Shown: one piece after another, positions 25,694 to 35,073 of the stretch
Numbering within the stretch: position 1 is the stretch's first letter
Layout of the letters: every line of letters starts with the position of its first letter
NCBI GenBank assembly: GCA_903866275.1
Contig: CAIPMU010000016.1
Span: 62,001-126,000, forward strand
DNA length: 64,000 bases
Origin: Vampirovibrio chlorellavorus
GTDB lineage: Bacteria; Cyanobacteriota; Vampirovibrionia; Vampirovibrionales; Vampirovibrionaceae
Direction: 5' to 3'
Made by a program: the position numbers and the translations under genes
Notes under the pieces: model-generated
The model's input: only the letters and a program-made list of their open reading frames with translations
What the model was told of the DNA's origin: nothing
Database searches by the model: none

Positions 25694-27127
25694 ATGACCA
25701 CTCGCACCTTACTCATTCAAAATGGAACCGTCGTGACCGCCACCGAGCACATGGTGGCCGATGTCTACATCGTGGGCGAGACGGTGCAAGCCATCGGGCG
25801 GCAGCTCCCAATCGCACCCGAACAGGTCGATACAGTGATTGACGCCACCGGGCATTACCTCTTTCCGGGCGGGATTGACGCGCACACGCACATGGAACTA
25901 CCCTTTATGGGCACCTTTGCCAGCGACACCTTTGAAACCGGCACGCTGGCGGGCCTCCATGGCGGCACCACCACCATCGTGGATTTTGCCATTCAGCGGC
26001 AGGGCGATTCGCTCAATGCAGCGCTGGATGATTGGCATCGCAAGGCCGATGGCCACGCGGTGTGCGATTATGCGTTCCATCTGGGGGTGACTGATTTTAA
26101 CCCCAACACCCGCGCGGAAATTAAAGACATTATTACCCGGCGCGGTGTAAGCTCTTTTAAAACCTTTATGGCCTACAAAGGCGCCCTGATGGTGGATGAT
26201 CGCCAGATGCTTAGCCTGATGAACGAGGCCGGGCAGTTTGGCGGCATGGTCACCGCCCACTGTGAAAACGGCGATATGATTGATGAACTGGTCACGCAGC
26301 ACCGCGCAGCCGGGCATACCGCCCCTCGCTATCACGCCATTTGTCACCCGGAAATCGCCGAAACTGAAGCGACGGGCCGCTTTATTGATCTGGCCTGGCA
26401 AGGAAAGCACCCCTGCTATGTGGTGCATTTAACTTGTGAAGGCGCGTTAAACCGAGTGCGGGAAGCCACCCGTCGCAATCAGCAAGTGAACGTGGAAACC
26501 TGTATTCAGTACCTATTACTGGATGACAGCCTCTACGACAAGCCCGGTTTTGAAGGCGCGAAATGGGTATTCAGCCCGCCCTTGCGTAAACCAAAAGACC
26601 AGGAAGCCCTGTGGAGCGGCATTCAGCAAGGTTTAATTCACCATGTGGCCACCGATCACTGCCCCTTCTGCATGGATCAAAAACGCATGGGTGAAGCGGA
26701 TTTCAGCAAAATTCCCAACGGCGCACCGGGCATTGAAAACCGGGTCGAATTGCTCTATTCCGAAGGCGTGGCCAAAGGTCGCATTTCGCTGAATACCTTT
26801 GTGGATTTAATGTCCACGCGCGCCGCCAAAATATTCGGCATGTTCCCCAAAAAGGGTACCATTGCGGTGGGTTCGGATGCCGACATTGTGATTTTTAATC
26901 CCGACGTGCAGCATACACTGTCAGTCAAAACTCAGCACATGAACGTGGATTATAACGCCTATGAAGGCTGGCCCGTCCAAGGCAAAGTCCGCACGGTGCT
27001 GCTGCGTGGCACCGTGGCGATTGATCAGGGTGAGGCCAAAATCGGCAAAGGATTTGGTCAGTATATTGCCAGAGCACCCTACCAGCAGGCATTAAGCAAT
27101 CCCTTGCAGGTGCTGACACCGGCCTGA
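25694..27127 (+). CDS. hydA: Dihydropyrimidinase
   Basis: 477 residues, amidohydrolase superfamily. It hydrolyses dihydrouracil or dihydrothymine to the N-carbamoyl-beta-amino acid. The binuclear metal site is complete: DAHTHMELPF (HxH), the carboxylated lysine in SFKTFMAYKG, histidines in VTAHCENGD and VVHLTCEGA, and the aspartate in ATDHCPF. The family-typical NGAPGIENRVELLYSEGV also occurs. Length is normal. AAGAGG precedes the ATG. It lies second in the cluster and feeds the ureidopropionase gene that follows. Confidence 0.95.
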   Translation: MTTRTLLIQNGTVVTATEHMVADVYIVGETVQAIGRQLPIAPEQVDTVIDATGHYLFPGGIDAHTHMELPFMGTFASDTFETGTLAGLHGGTTTIVDFAIQRQGDSLNAALDDWHRKADGHAVCDYAFHLGVTDFNPNTRAEIKDIITRRGVSSFKTFMAYKGALMVDDRQMLSLMNEAGQFGGMVTAHCENGDMIDELVTQHRAAGHTAPRYHAICHPEIAETEATGRFIDLAWQGKHPCYVVHLTCEGALNRVREATRRNQQVNVETCIQYLLLDDSLYDKPGFEGAKWVFSPPLRKPKDQEALWSGIQQGLIHHVATDHCPFCMDQKRMGEADFSKIPNGAPGIENRVELLYSEGVAKGRISLNTFVDLMSTRAAKIFGMFPKKGTIAVGSDADIVIFNPDVQHTLSVKTQHMNVDYNAYEGWPVQGKVRTVLLRGTVAIDQGEAKIGKGFGQYIARAPYQQALSNPLQVLTPA

Positions 27128-27232
27128 TAGTTAATCACAGCGCCATCCAAACTTTGAAGATAAAAAACATACACCCAATGATTTAATGATTTGAATTAAA
27201 CTAATTCACAACTTTCCGAAGGAGTACCCCGA

Positions 27233-28099
27233 ATGTCCAGAATGGTTCGAGCCGCCGTCATTCAACTCGCCAACCGCCTCCCCGCTGAGGCCGCTTGCGA
27301 GGAACATCGTGAAGCGATGATTGCGGCGCATTTACCCTACATCGAGCAGGCTGCCCAGCAGGGCGTACAGATGCTCTGCTTTCAGGAAATTTTCACGGGC
27401 CCCTATTTTTGCCCGTCGCAGGACACCAAGTGGTACGGGCTGGCCGAGGCCATTCCCGACGGCCCCACCACGCAGCTCATGATGAAGCTGGCCAAGCAGC
27501 ACAACATGGTCATTATCGTTCCCATTTACGAAATGGAAATGACGGGGGTCTATTACAACACCGCCGCCGTGATCGACGCCGATGGGACGTATCTGGGTAA
27601 ATATCGCAAAAATCACATTCCTCAGGTGCAAGGCTTCTGGGAGAAGTTTTTCTTTAAGCCCGGAAATTTGGGCTATCCGGTCTTTAACACCCGCTACGGG
27701 AAAGTCGGGGTTTATATTTGCTACGATCGCCACTTCCCGGATGGCGCGCGTTGCCTGGGATTAAACGGAGCCGAAATTGTATTTAATCCTTCAGCCACCG
27801 TGGCAGGATTATCCGAGTATTTATGGAAAGTGGAGCAGCCCGCGCACGCTGTAGCCAATGGTTATTTTGTCGCCGCCATTAACCGGGTCGGCACTGAGGC
27901 TCCTTGGGGCATTGGCGAATTTTACGGGCAATCGTATTTCGTGGGGCCGCGCGGCAATATGATTCAACAGGCCTCCCGCGATCAGGATGAATTATTAATT
28001 GCCGATCTTGATTTCGATGAAATTAAAGAAGTCCGTGACCTGTGGCAATTCTACCGGGATCGCCGCCCCGAAACTTACAAAGAATTGGTGGCACTCTAA
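27233..28099 (+). CDS. Beta-ureidopropionase (N-carbamoyl-beta-alanine amidohydrolase), nitrilase fold
   Basis: 288 residues of the carbon-nitrogen hydrolase superfamily. The catalytic triad is visible: Glu in CFQEIFTGPYF, Lys in YRKNHIP and Cys in VYICYDRHFPDGAR. CFQEIFTGPYF and the HFPDGARCLGLNGAE stretch favour ureidopropionase over general nitrilases. It converts N-carbamoyl-beta-alanine to beta-alanine, CO2 and ammonia. AAGGAG stands before the ATG. Its place between dihydropyrimidinase and a class III aminotransferase agrees with the reaction order. Confidence 0.92.
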   Translation: MSRMVRAAVIQLANRLPAEAACEEHREAMIAAHLPYIEQAAQQGVQMLCFQEIFTGPYFCPSQDTKWYGLAEAIPDGPTTQLMMKLAKQHNMVIIVPIYEMEMTGVYYNTAAVIDADGTYLGKYRKNHIPQVQGFWEKFFFKPGNLGYPVFNTRYGKVGVYICYDRHFPDGARCLGLNGAEIVFNPSATVAGLSEYLWKVEQPAHAVANGYFVAAINRVGTEAPWGIGEFYGQSYFVGPRGNMIQQASRDQDELLIADLDFDEIKEVRDLWQFYRDRRPETYKELVAL

Positions 28100-28183
28100 C
28101 CCAATAGTTATGACTAAAAAATTGTCTTAATTAAAATTCAATCGAACTCAGTATTTTAACCCACCCAACTGAAGGAGTCCGCG

Positions 28184-29539
28184 ATGAGTCTCGCAGCAGA
28201 GCCCGGAACCCATAAGCCACTGGATATAATTGAATCCAACGAGCAGTTGCTGGCCACCCGAAAAGCGCATTTTCCACCCACAGCGGTGCATTATTACCAG
28301 AAACCGCTGCATTTGGTGCGCGCCAAAGGCTGTAACGTCTACGATGAACAGGGCCGGGAATATCTGGATGTGATTGGGGGCATCGTCTGCATTTCAGCGG
28401 GACATAATCACCCCAAAATTCAACAGCGTATGCTAGCGATGATTCAAAACGACGAAATCCAGCACACCACCACGTTATACCTGAATCGCTACGCCACGCG
28501 CCTGGCCGAAAAATTAGCGCAAGCCGCGCCAGCGGGCATCGATAAAGTTGCATTCACCAACTCAGGCTCCGAGGCCAATGAGGTGGCCCTGATGGCCGCT
28601 CGACATGCCACGGGCGAAACCACCGTGATGAGCCTGCAACACGGCTATCACGGCGGCACACTGGGTACTTTGGCACATTGCGGTCATGCCTCCTGGCGAT
28701 TTAAAGCGCAACCGGTCGCACACACGGTGGCGGCGCTGGCGCCCAACTGCTACCGCTGCCCGTTTAAACAGGAGCCCACCACTTGCCATTTGGAATGCGC
28801 CACGCATGTGGAAGAAACCATCCAGACCACCACGCACGGCAAGCTGGCCGCCTTCATCGCGGAACCCGTGATGGGTGTGGGCGGCTTTATCACCCCGCCC
28901 GAGGCCTATTTTCACCAGGTCGCGAAAATTGTAAAAAAATACGGCGCCAAATATATCAGTGATGAAGTGCAAACCGGCGCAGGTCGCTGCGGGGAAGCTT
29001 TTCTGGCTACAAAATCCATGCAGATTGACGCGGACATTATCACCATGGCCAAGGGCTTTGGCAACGGGGCCGCTGCAGGGGCCACCCTCATGCGCGACGA
29101 GATTGCAGCTTCGCTCAGTGGAAAATTCCACTTCAACACCTTTGCTGGCGACCCGTTTCAGGCCATGCAAGCACTGACCACCATGGAAATTATTGAAGAT
29201 GAACAGTTAATTGAAAACGCACGGGCAATGGGAGAATATCTCATTGAACAACTGAAGGCACTACAAAGCCGTCACCCACTGATTGGGGATGTGCGGGGCC
29301 GTGGTTTATTAATCGGCGTGGAACTGGTCAAAGACCGCATTACCAAAGACTATGCCACCGCCGAAACCAACCAGCTCATGGAATTAACCCAAGAGCGCGG
29401 CGTCTTAATTGGGAAAGGCGGCCTGTTTGGCAACGTGGTCCGCATTGCGCCTGCGTTATCCATTAGCCGAACACAATGCGATCAGCTGGTTCAGGCTCTG
29501 GATGAATCGCTCACCGTGATTGAAAAGAGCAACGCATGA
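28184..29539 (+). CDS. Class III aminotransferase (AGXT2 / beta-alanine--pyruvate type)
   Basis: 451 residues, PLP-dependent. The cofactor aspartate lies in ISDEVQTGAGRCG and the Schiff-base lysine in TMAKGFGNGAAAGA. FTNSGSEANE binds the PLP phosphate, and IAEPVMGVGGF is also present. The sequence best resembles AGXT2-like enzymes, which move the amino group of beta-alanine or beta-aminoisobutyrate to pyruvate or glyoxylate. In context it should yield malonate semialdehyde for MmsA. AAGGAG precedes the ATG. The stop overlaps the permease ATG (ATGA). Confidence 0.92.
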   Translation: MSLAAEPGTHKPLDIIESNEQLLATRKAHFPPTAVHYYQKPLHLVRAKGCNVYDEQGREYLDVIGGIVCISAGHNHPKIQQRMLAMIQNDEIQHTTTLYLNRYATRLAEKLAQAAPAGIDKVAFTNSGSEANEVALMAARHATGETTVMSLQHGYHGGTLGTLAHCGHASWRFKAQPVAHTVAALAPNCYRCPFKQEPTTCHLECATHVEETIQTTTHGKLAAFIAEPVMGVGGFITPPEAYFHQVAKIVKKYGAKYISDEVQTGAGRCGEAFLATKSMQIDADIITMAKGFGNGAAAGATLMRDEIAASLSGKFHFNTFAGDPFQAMQALTTMEIIEDEQLIENARAMGEYLIEQLKALQSRHPLIGDVRGRGLLIGVELVKDRITKDYATAETNQLMELTQERGVLIGKGGLFGNVVRIAPALSISRTQCDQLVQALDESLTVIEKSNA

Positions 29540-31110
29540 ACGCCCGTTACGATGTGGAATTGACCAATCACGACCTGATGCCTGTTCCGCCAGCGGGGCG
29601 CACCTGGTCGGTGCTGCACTTTATGTCGCTCTGGATTGGCATGTGCATTTGCATTCCCTCCTACATGATTGCCTCCTCCCTGATTGAAGGCGGTATGAAC
29701 GTCCCTCAGGCGCTGTTCACCGTATTTCTGGGGAATGTGATTGTGTTGATTCCCATGATTTTAAATGGGCATGTGGGCGTAAAATACGGCATTCCATTTC
29801 CCATTTATGCGCGGTTGAGTTTTGGGGTTAAAGGGGCGAATATTCCAGCCTTGCTGCGTGCCATTGTGGCCTGTGGCTGGTTTGGCATTCAATGCTGGAT
29901 TGGCGGTACGGCCTTGTGCGCCATGCTGATCGCGATTTGGCCACAGGCGGCCAATTTACCCACCATTTTGCCCGAATGGATGGGCGTGAAGTTATTGCCC
30001 TTCCTCTGCTTTTTTGGCTTTTGGGGCATTAATTTATGGCTGATTCACAAGGGCATTGAATCGATTAAAAAACTGGAGAGCTTCTGCGCGCCCGTCTTGA
30101 TTCTCAGCGGATTGGGCCTGTTGATTTGGGCGGGAAATGCAGCAGGCGGTTTTCAAAGCATGCTGAGTGCGCCGTCCCAATTTAAAACCTCCGCTGAATT
30201 CTGGGCCTTTTTCATCCCCTCGCTCACAGGGATGGTCGGCTTTTGGGCCACTTTGAGTTTAAACATTCCCGATTTCACCCGCTACGCCAAAGATCAACGG
30301 TCGCAAATCTGGGGACAGGCACTCGGTTTGCCCACCACCATGACCCTCATCGCCTTTATTGGCGTAGCCGTGACCAGCGCCAGTTTTCATATTTTCGGCA
30401 CCCGCATTTGGGATCCCATTGCGCTAGTGGGAAAATTTGAAAACCCACTCATTATTTTTAGCGCGATGCTCTTAATTGGCGTGGCCACATTGGCCATGAA
30501 TGTGGCTGCAAACGTGGTCGCCCCAGCCAATGATTTCGCCAATTTAGCCCCCCGGCACATTGATTTTAAACGCGGCGGCACCCTCACAGCCCTGATTGGC
30601 TTAGTGATTATGCCCTGGAAACTGATCGCCGATCCCACAGGCTATATTTTCACCTGGCTGGTGGGCTATTCGGCTTTACTGGGGCCAGTAGCAGGCATTC
30701 TGCTCACGGATTATTTCTGGGTGCGGCGCTCGCAAGTGAATGTAGACGATCTTTATCGTCAAGTGGGTCAATATACTTACGTCAATGGCTACAATCCCGT
30801 CGCGCTGGTGGCATTGGCTGCGGGTGTTCTACCTAACATTCCCGGCTTTTTGGTCCAAATTAATGCATTAAATGCGTCTTTAGTACCCGGATTTTTCATT
30901 GAACTGTATCACTATGCCTGGTTCGCAGGATTGGCCATCGCGGGGCTGTTCTATGCCCTATTGATGAAACCGCAGCATCAACCCGCTCCCACATTCAACG
31001 CCAATTTAGCGGAACAAACGCTGCCTTTTGAATTAAGCCCCAGCGGGTTACCTGCATTGAACGCTTCGCAAGAACCCTGTCCCGTGGAGATTCACCATGC
31101 CCCAGAATAA
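29536..31110 (+). CDS. NCS1-family nucleobase/hydantoin/allantoin permease
   Basis: 524 residues with about twelve hydrophobic segments. The N-terminus (DLMPVPPAGRTWSVLHFMSLWIGMC) and the LGNVIVLIPMILNGHVGVKYGIPFP stretch are NCS1 signatures, as are CGWFGIQCWIGG and SLNIPDFTRYAK. These carriers import nucleobases or hydantoins with sodium or protons across the inner membrane. Gene context points to uracil, thymine or a dihydropyrimidine. Translationally coupled to the aminotransferase and overlaps preT by 14 bases. Confidence 0.92.
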   Translation: MNARYDVELTNHDLMPVPPAGRTWSVLHFMSLWIGMCICIPSYMIASSLIEGGMNVPQALFTVFLGNVIVLIPMILNGHVGVKYGIPFPIYARLSFGVKGANIPALLRAIVACGWFGIQCWIGGTALCAMLIAIWPQAANLPTILPEWMGVKLLPFLCFFGFWGINLWLIHKGIESIKKLESFCAPVLILSGLGLLIWAGNAAGGFQSMLSAPSQFKTSAEFWAFFIPSLTGMVGFWATLSLNIPDFTRYAKDQRSQIWGQALGLPTTMTLIAFIGVAVTSASFHIFGTRIWDPIALVGKFENPLIIFSAMLLIGVATLAMNVAANVVAPANDFANLAPRHIDFKRGGTLTALIGLVIMPWKLIADPTGYIFTWLVGYSALLGPVAGILLTDYFWVRRSQVNVDDLYRQVGQYTYVNGYNPVALVALAAGVLPNIPGFLVQINALNASLVPGFFIELYHYAWFAGLAIAGLFYALLMKPQHQPAPTFNANLAEQTLPFELSPSGLPALNASQEPCPVEIHHAPE

Positions 31111-32497
31111 TGCACTACTGACGCCCCTTGATGTGGAAACACTGACTACCCAGTTTACAGCTATCAAGCCGCCCATGAGTAGCAATGAGGCGCTGATTGA
31201 AGCTTCCCGCTGCCTGTTTTGCCATGATGCGCCCTGTACGATTGCCTGCCCGTCGGATATTGATATTCCCATGTTTATTCGCCAGATTGCCAGTCAAAAT
31301 ACGCAAGGCGCGGCCAAAACGATTTTCACACAGAATATTTTAGGCAAGAGTTGCGCCACCGTTTGCCCCACGGAAGTGCTCTGCGAGGGCAGTTGCGTCT
31401 ATCACGGCCTCAACGAAAAGCCGATTGACATTGGGCGCTTGCAAGGTTACGCCACCGATTTCGCCATTGAACACAATATTCGCTTTTTTAAAGCCGGTCA
31501 ATCCACCGGAAAAAAAGTGGCCGTGATTGGCGGCGGCCCGGCGGGTTTAAGCTGCGCTCACGAATTAACCCGGCTGGGGCATGCCGTGGTGGTCTTTGAA
31601 GGTAGCCCGGCAGCGGGCGGATTAAATCGCTACGGGGTTGCACCGTATAAGTTCAGCAACGCCGATGTTGAACGCGAAGTCGATTATGTTTCAGAAATTG
31701 GTTTTGAGATACGAACCGGCACTCGGGTGCTCACCGAGCGCAGCTCCGAAAGCAATGCAACTCAGCCTTTACTCAGCGAACTGGAATCAAAATTTGACGC
31801 TCTGTTCCTCAGTATCGGCTTGGGACAATCCCACCGGCCGGGCATTCCGGGCGAGCAGTTGCCTGAAGTACAAGGCGCTGCGGAATTTATCTACCAATTG
31901 CGCGAGCAGAATATACGGGTGCCCGTGGGTCGCCGCGTGGTGGTGGTCGGTGCTGGGAATACGGCCATTGATGCCGCCGTGGAATGCGCCAAACTGGGCG
32001 CAGAAGTAACTGTGATTTACCGCCGTCGTCCCGAAGATCAATCGGCGTATGGGTTTGAAGTGGACCACGCTAAATTGGCCGGGGTGAACTTTCTTTACCT
32101 AACCAGCCCGGTGGAAATTGTTGGCGAGCAGCATGTGGAAGGCCTGCGCTGCGTACACAATGAAGTCAGTTCAACCACCACTCCTGACGCAAACCTCTTC
32201 TCATCCCCTCCCGGAAAAGTGGACATTCAACCCATTGCGAATTCAGAATTCATCTTGCCTTGCGATATGGTAATTTTTGCCACGGGACAGGAAAAAATGG
32301 TGGACTTTTATAGCCAAATTCCCGGCCTCAAGCTGGAGCGAGGCAAAGTGGACGTGAACGCCCAATTTCAAACCGGCAACCCCAAATATTTTGCCGGTGG
32401 CGATTGCGTAAATGGCGGCAAAGAAGTGGTCAATGCCGTGGCCCACGGCCGTGATGCGGCACGCGGCATCGATCAGTTTTTAATGGGAGGAGCCTAA
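31097..32497 (+). CDS. preT: NAD(P)H-dependent dihydropyrimidine dehydrogenase subunit PreT
   Basis: 466 residues. The N-terminal domain carries cysteines for two [4Fe-4S] clusters (CLFCHDAPCTIACP and CATVCPTEVLCEGSC). Then come an FAD-binding Rossmann motif (VAVIGGGPAGLSCAHEL) and an NAD(P)H-binding one (VVVVGAGNTAIDAAVECA), as in GltD-like flavoproteins and the N-terminal half of mammalian DPD. It passes electrons from NAD(P)H to PreA. The start lies inside the permease gene. PreA begins just after the stop, so the two subunits are made together. Confidence 0.94.
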   Translation: MPQNNALLTPLDVETLTTQFTAIKPPMSSNEALIEASRCLFCHDAPCTIACPSDIDIPMFIRQIASQNTQGAAKTIFTQNILGKSCATVCPTEVLCEGSCVYHGLNEKPIDIGRLQGYATDFAIEHNIRFFKAGQSTGKKVAVIGGGPAGLSCAHELTRLGHAVVVFEGSPAAGGLNRYGVAPYKFSNADVEREVDYVSEIGFEIRTGTRVLTERSSESNATQPLLSELESKFDALFLSIGLGQSHRPGIPGEQLPEVQGAAEFIYQLREQNIRVPVGRRVVVVGAGNTAIDAAVECAKLGAEVTVIYRRRPEDQSAYGFEVDHAKLAGVNFLYLTSPVEIVGEQHVEGLRCVHNEVSSTTTPDANLFSSPPGKVDIQPIANSEFILPCDMVIFATGQEKMVDFYSQIPGLKLERGKVDVNAQFQTGNPKYFAGGDCVNGGKEVVNAVAHGRDAARGIDQFLMGGA

Positions 32498-32499
32498 AA

Positions 32500-33762
32500 A
32501 TGGCGGATTTAAGGGTCAACTTCGCAGGTATTGATGCCCCGAACCCATTTTGGCTGGCCTCCGCGCCGCCAACGAACACCGGTTATCAGGTGCAAAATGC
32601 CTTTCGGGCGGGCTGGGGTGGCGCGGTCTGGAAGACTTTAGGGCAGCCCATTGTCAACGTGTCCAGCCGCTATGGGGCGATGCGCTATAAAAATATGCGC
32701 ATTGCCGGGCTGAATAACATTGAGCTGATCACCGATCGCTCGCTGGAAACCAATTTAGCCGAGATGAAAACGGTGAAGGAAAACTTCCCCAACCACGCGC
32801 TGATTGCCTCCATGATGTGGGAAACGCGCGAGGAGTGGCACCACGGCGTGAAAGCCTGCGAGGACATTGGGGTCGATGGATTTGAACTCAATTTTGGTTG
32901 CCCCCACGGCATGTGTGAACGCGGCATGGGCTCCGCGGTAGGGCAGAATCCAGCGGTGGCGGAACGCATTACCGGCTGGGTGAAAGAAGTGGCCACCAAG
33001 CCGGTCATCGTCAAATTAACCCCCAATATCACGGATATTACAGTAGCCGGATTGGCGGCCCAGCGGGGTGGCGCGGACGCGGTTTCGTTGATCAACACCA
33101 TCAATTCCGTGACCGGCATTAATTTGGACACCATGACCCCCAACCCTTCAGTGGATGGACTTTCCAGTCACGGGGGCTATTGCGGCCCGGCGGTTAAACC
33201 CATTGCCTTGAATATGGTTTCGGAGCTTTACAATCATCCGGATTTTCACCTGCCTATTTCAGGAATAGGCGGGATTGAAACCTGGCAAGACGCTTCCGAG
33301 TTCTTGTTAATGGGCGCATCCTCGGTGCAAGTGTGTACAGCGGTCATGCATTACGGTTACCGCATTGTGGATGAATTAATCTCGGGGCTCAGCAATTATC
33401 TGGATCAGCAGGGCATGCAGACCCCTACGGATTTAACGGGCATCGCGGCCCGAAAATTGCGCCGCTGGGAACAACTGGATTTAAATTACAAAGTCATCGC
33501 GGCCATTGATGCTGAGAAATGCATTGGCTGCCAGCTTTGTTATATTGCCTGCGAAGACGGGGCGCATCAGTCGATTGCCCTGCAAGCACATACTCGAGTG
33601 CCCAAAATTAAGGAAGACGACTGCGTGGGATGTAACTTATGCAGTCTGGTTTGCCCGGTGGATGAGTGCATCACCATGACTCCGGTTCCCCAAGGCAACG
33701 GGCAACTCACCTGGCCGGAGCACCCCGCCAACCCCAACCGTAAACAAGCCGCACTGCATTAA
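32500..33762 (+). CDS. preA: Dihydropyrimidine dehydrogenase catalytic subunit PreA
   Basis: 420 residues. A dihydroorotate-dehydrogenase-like FMN barrel (about 1-320) carries the active-site cysteine in NFGCPHGMCERGMG. A C-terminal ferredoxin domain has two C-x2-C-x2-C-x3-C motifs (CIGCQLCYIAC, CVGCNLCSLVCP). It reduces uracil and thymine to the dihydro forms, the first committed step of reductive pyrimidine degradation. GGAGGAG precedes the ATG. Last gene of the cluster; the next gene is convergent. Confidence 0.95.
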   Translation: MADLRVNFAGIDAPNPFWLASAPPTNTGYQVQNAFRAGWGGAVWKTLGQPIVNVSSRYGAMRYKNMRIAGLNNIELITDRSLETNLAEMKTVKENFPNHALIASMMWETREEWHHGVKACEDIGVDGFELNFGCPHGMCERGMGSAVGQNPAVAERITGWVKEVATKPVIVKLTPNITDITVAGLAAQRGGADAVSLINTINSVTGINLDTMTPNPSVDGLSSHGGYCGPAVKPIALNMVSELYNHPDFHLPISGIGGIETWQDASEFLLMGASSVQVCTAVMHYGYRIVDELISGLSNYLDQQGMQTPTDLTGIAARKLRRWEQLDLNYKVIAAIDAEKCIGCQLCYIACEDGAHQSIALQAHTRVPKIKEDDCVGCNLCSLVCPVDECITMTPVPQGNGQLTWPEHPANPNRKQAALH

Positions 33763-33828
33763 AGAAAAAGAATTCCTCAATAAGCTTTGAATTCAAGCTG
33801 AAATAATTTTGGTTTATCGAGTTTGAAG

Positions 33829-34509
33829 CTAAGGCACATGATCGTCGGGGCAATTAAAACGTAAATAAATGCGGTCGCCCGCGCCCACCAAAACGTTGTT
33901 GTAATGATACTGTTCGATAAACGAATCGGTTGTAATGTCCGGAATAACATTCTCTCGAATGCCCAGCATGGATGCCCAAACGGAGCGATCCGTGCCAAGG
34001 CGGCGCTGAACCATGTTATTCAACAGGCGCGTGGAACGCGATAAAGACACTTGCCAAACAGACGTGTTCGCATCCTGAGGCAACAGCCAGCCCCCTTCGG
34101 TATCGGGCGCTGCCCACACGGGGATCACACCGACATCCAGCGTGCTGGCCTTGGTGAACTGAATCCGGATTTTACCGGGAGGGCCGGTGCGCTCTCCCAC
34201 TTTAACGCCCGTCACCCGGCCTTGCAGCATGGTGCCCGAGGGCAACGTCAGGGCTTCATTCAGCGCCAGCGGATGCTCCAGTACGCCCTGAACCGGTTCG
34301 CCCAAACGGTACAACCGGGAAGAAAGGGGCGTGGACATCAACACGCCCGCCCGCTGCGGCAAGCACTCAGCAAAAGCTTGCCCGGCCCAAAGCACCATTA
34401 AACACAAACCCGGCAACAATCCGATCAAGCATCCGCGAAAGACCGCCAGCCAACCCCAGTCAGGCTGAGCCGATGTGCTTCGATTGATCAAAATCCGATC
34501 AACATACAT
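33829..34509 (-). CDS. Hypothetical exported protein
   Basis: About 226 residues from the ATG at 34509, which has AAGGAG nine bases upstream; the track start adds nine residues. A long n-region precedes a hydrophobic segment (LIGLLPGLCLMVLWAGQAFA) with an AFA|EC site near residue 51, so it is exported; the following Cys is not in a lipobox. The mature part is beta-rich with Gly and Pro (LPSGTMLQGRVTGVKVGER). Not recognised, though the L...GT.L.G.V...K recalls proteins that set envelope or secretion properties. Converges with preA. Confidence 0.68.
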   Translation of the reverse strand: MYVDRILINRSTSAQPDWGWLAVFRGCLIGLLPGLCLMVLWAGQAFAECLPQRAGVLMSTPLSSRLYRLGEPVQGVLEHPLALNEALTLPSGTMLQGRVTGVKVGERTGPPGKIRIQFTKASTLDVGVIPVWAAPDTEGGWLLPQDANTSVWQVSLSRSTRLLNNMVQRRLGTDRSVWASMLGIRENVIPDITTDSFIEQYHYNNVLVGAGDRIYLRFNCPDDHVP

Positions 34510-34660
34510 GCCCAACCGCTCCTTCTGCAAACGCAATGATTCACTTATTCCGCAAAACCAGTTTCATCGTAAAGCAATTGCAGTCATTCGCCAAGCTTAG
34601 GCCCAAGAAACTGAACCGTTCACGCCCAGCAGAATACACTCGCTGCCACCGCTCAAACTC

Positions 34661-34717
34661 ACTGTTGGCCATCTCATCTCAACAAGTGGAAATGAGATGG
34701 CCAACAGTCCAACTTTT
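34661..34717 (+). terminator. Perfect 17-bp hairpin followed by a T-run
   Basis: ACTGTTGGCCATCTCAT (34661-34677) pairs fully with ATGAGATGGCCAACAGT (34692-34708) around a 14-base loop; CCAACTTTTT follows. No annotated plus-strand gene lies upstream, and the next ATG is 25 bases downstream, so it may be a leader attenuator or end a short transcript. Confidence 0.7.
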
Positions 34718-34733
34718 TCGATATGATTACGGC

Positions 34734-35030
34734 ATGAGCCTCACAGACATCCCACAGGAATATCACGCGTTTTACCAGAGCCTTAGCCCGCTGGAACAGT
34801 CAGCTTGGCATCGTTTGTATGCTGTCTTTCAATGCGTGCAACCTCAAAAACCGGAAAAAGGGATCAAAACCCTGATTTTACGAGCCCGCGACATGGCCAG
34901 CCAGCAAAACATTGCGTTGGCTATCGCACTGGAAAGCATACTGGCCGGGGCCACCGAGCGCACTGAACGGCGGGTTCAACTGCTAAAACAGTGCCGCTTA
35001 AAAGCAGCACCCGCTAACGATTTGAATTAA
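34734..35030 (+). CDS. Small helical hypothetical protein
   Basis: 98 residues from the ATG at 34734. The track ORF begins 66 codons earlier, but that part reads through a 17-pair hairpin and looks non-coding. The chain is mostly helical with aromatic residues early (EYHAFYQSLSPLEQSAWHRLYAVF) and a basic C-terminus (RRVQLLKQCRLKA). No export signal. No clear ribosome binding site, which lowers confidence in the exact start. Not recognised. It precedes another small unknown gene by 43 bases and may be cotranscribed with it. Confidence 0.58.
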   Translation: MSLTDIPQEYHAFYQSLSPLEQSAWHRLYAVFQCVQPQKPEKGIKTLILRARDMASQQNIALAIALESILAGATERTERRVQLLKQCRLKAAPANDLN

Positions 35031-35073
35031 AGCCCCCTGCTCAACTATTTTATGAATTCATGGAAAATTCGTG

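Noticed and set aside
34536-34733. N-terminal extension of the 34.7 kb gene in the ORF track
   Set aside because: It would translate through a 17-pair hairpin and T-run and has no ribosome binding site; ATG 34734 is more likely.
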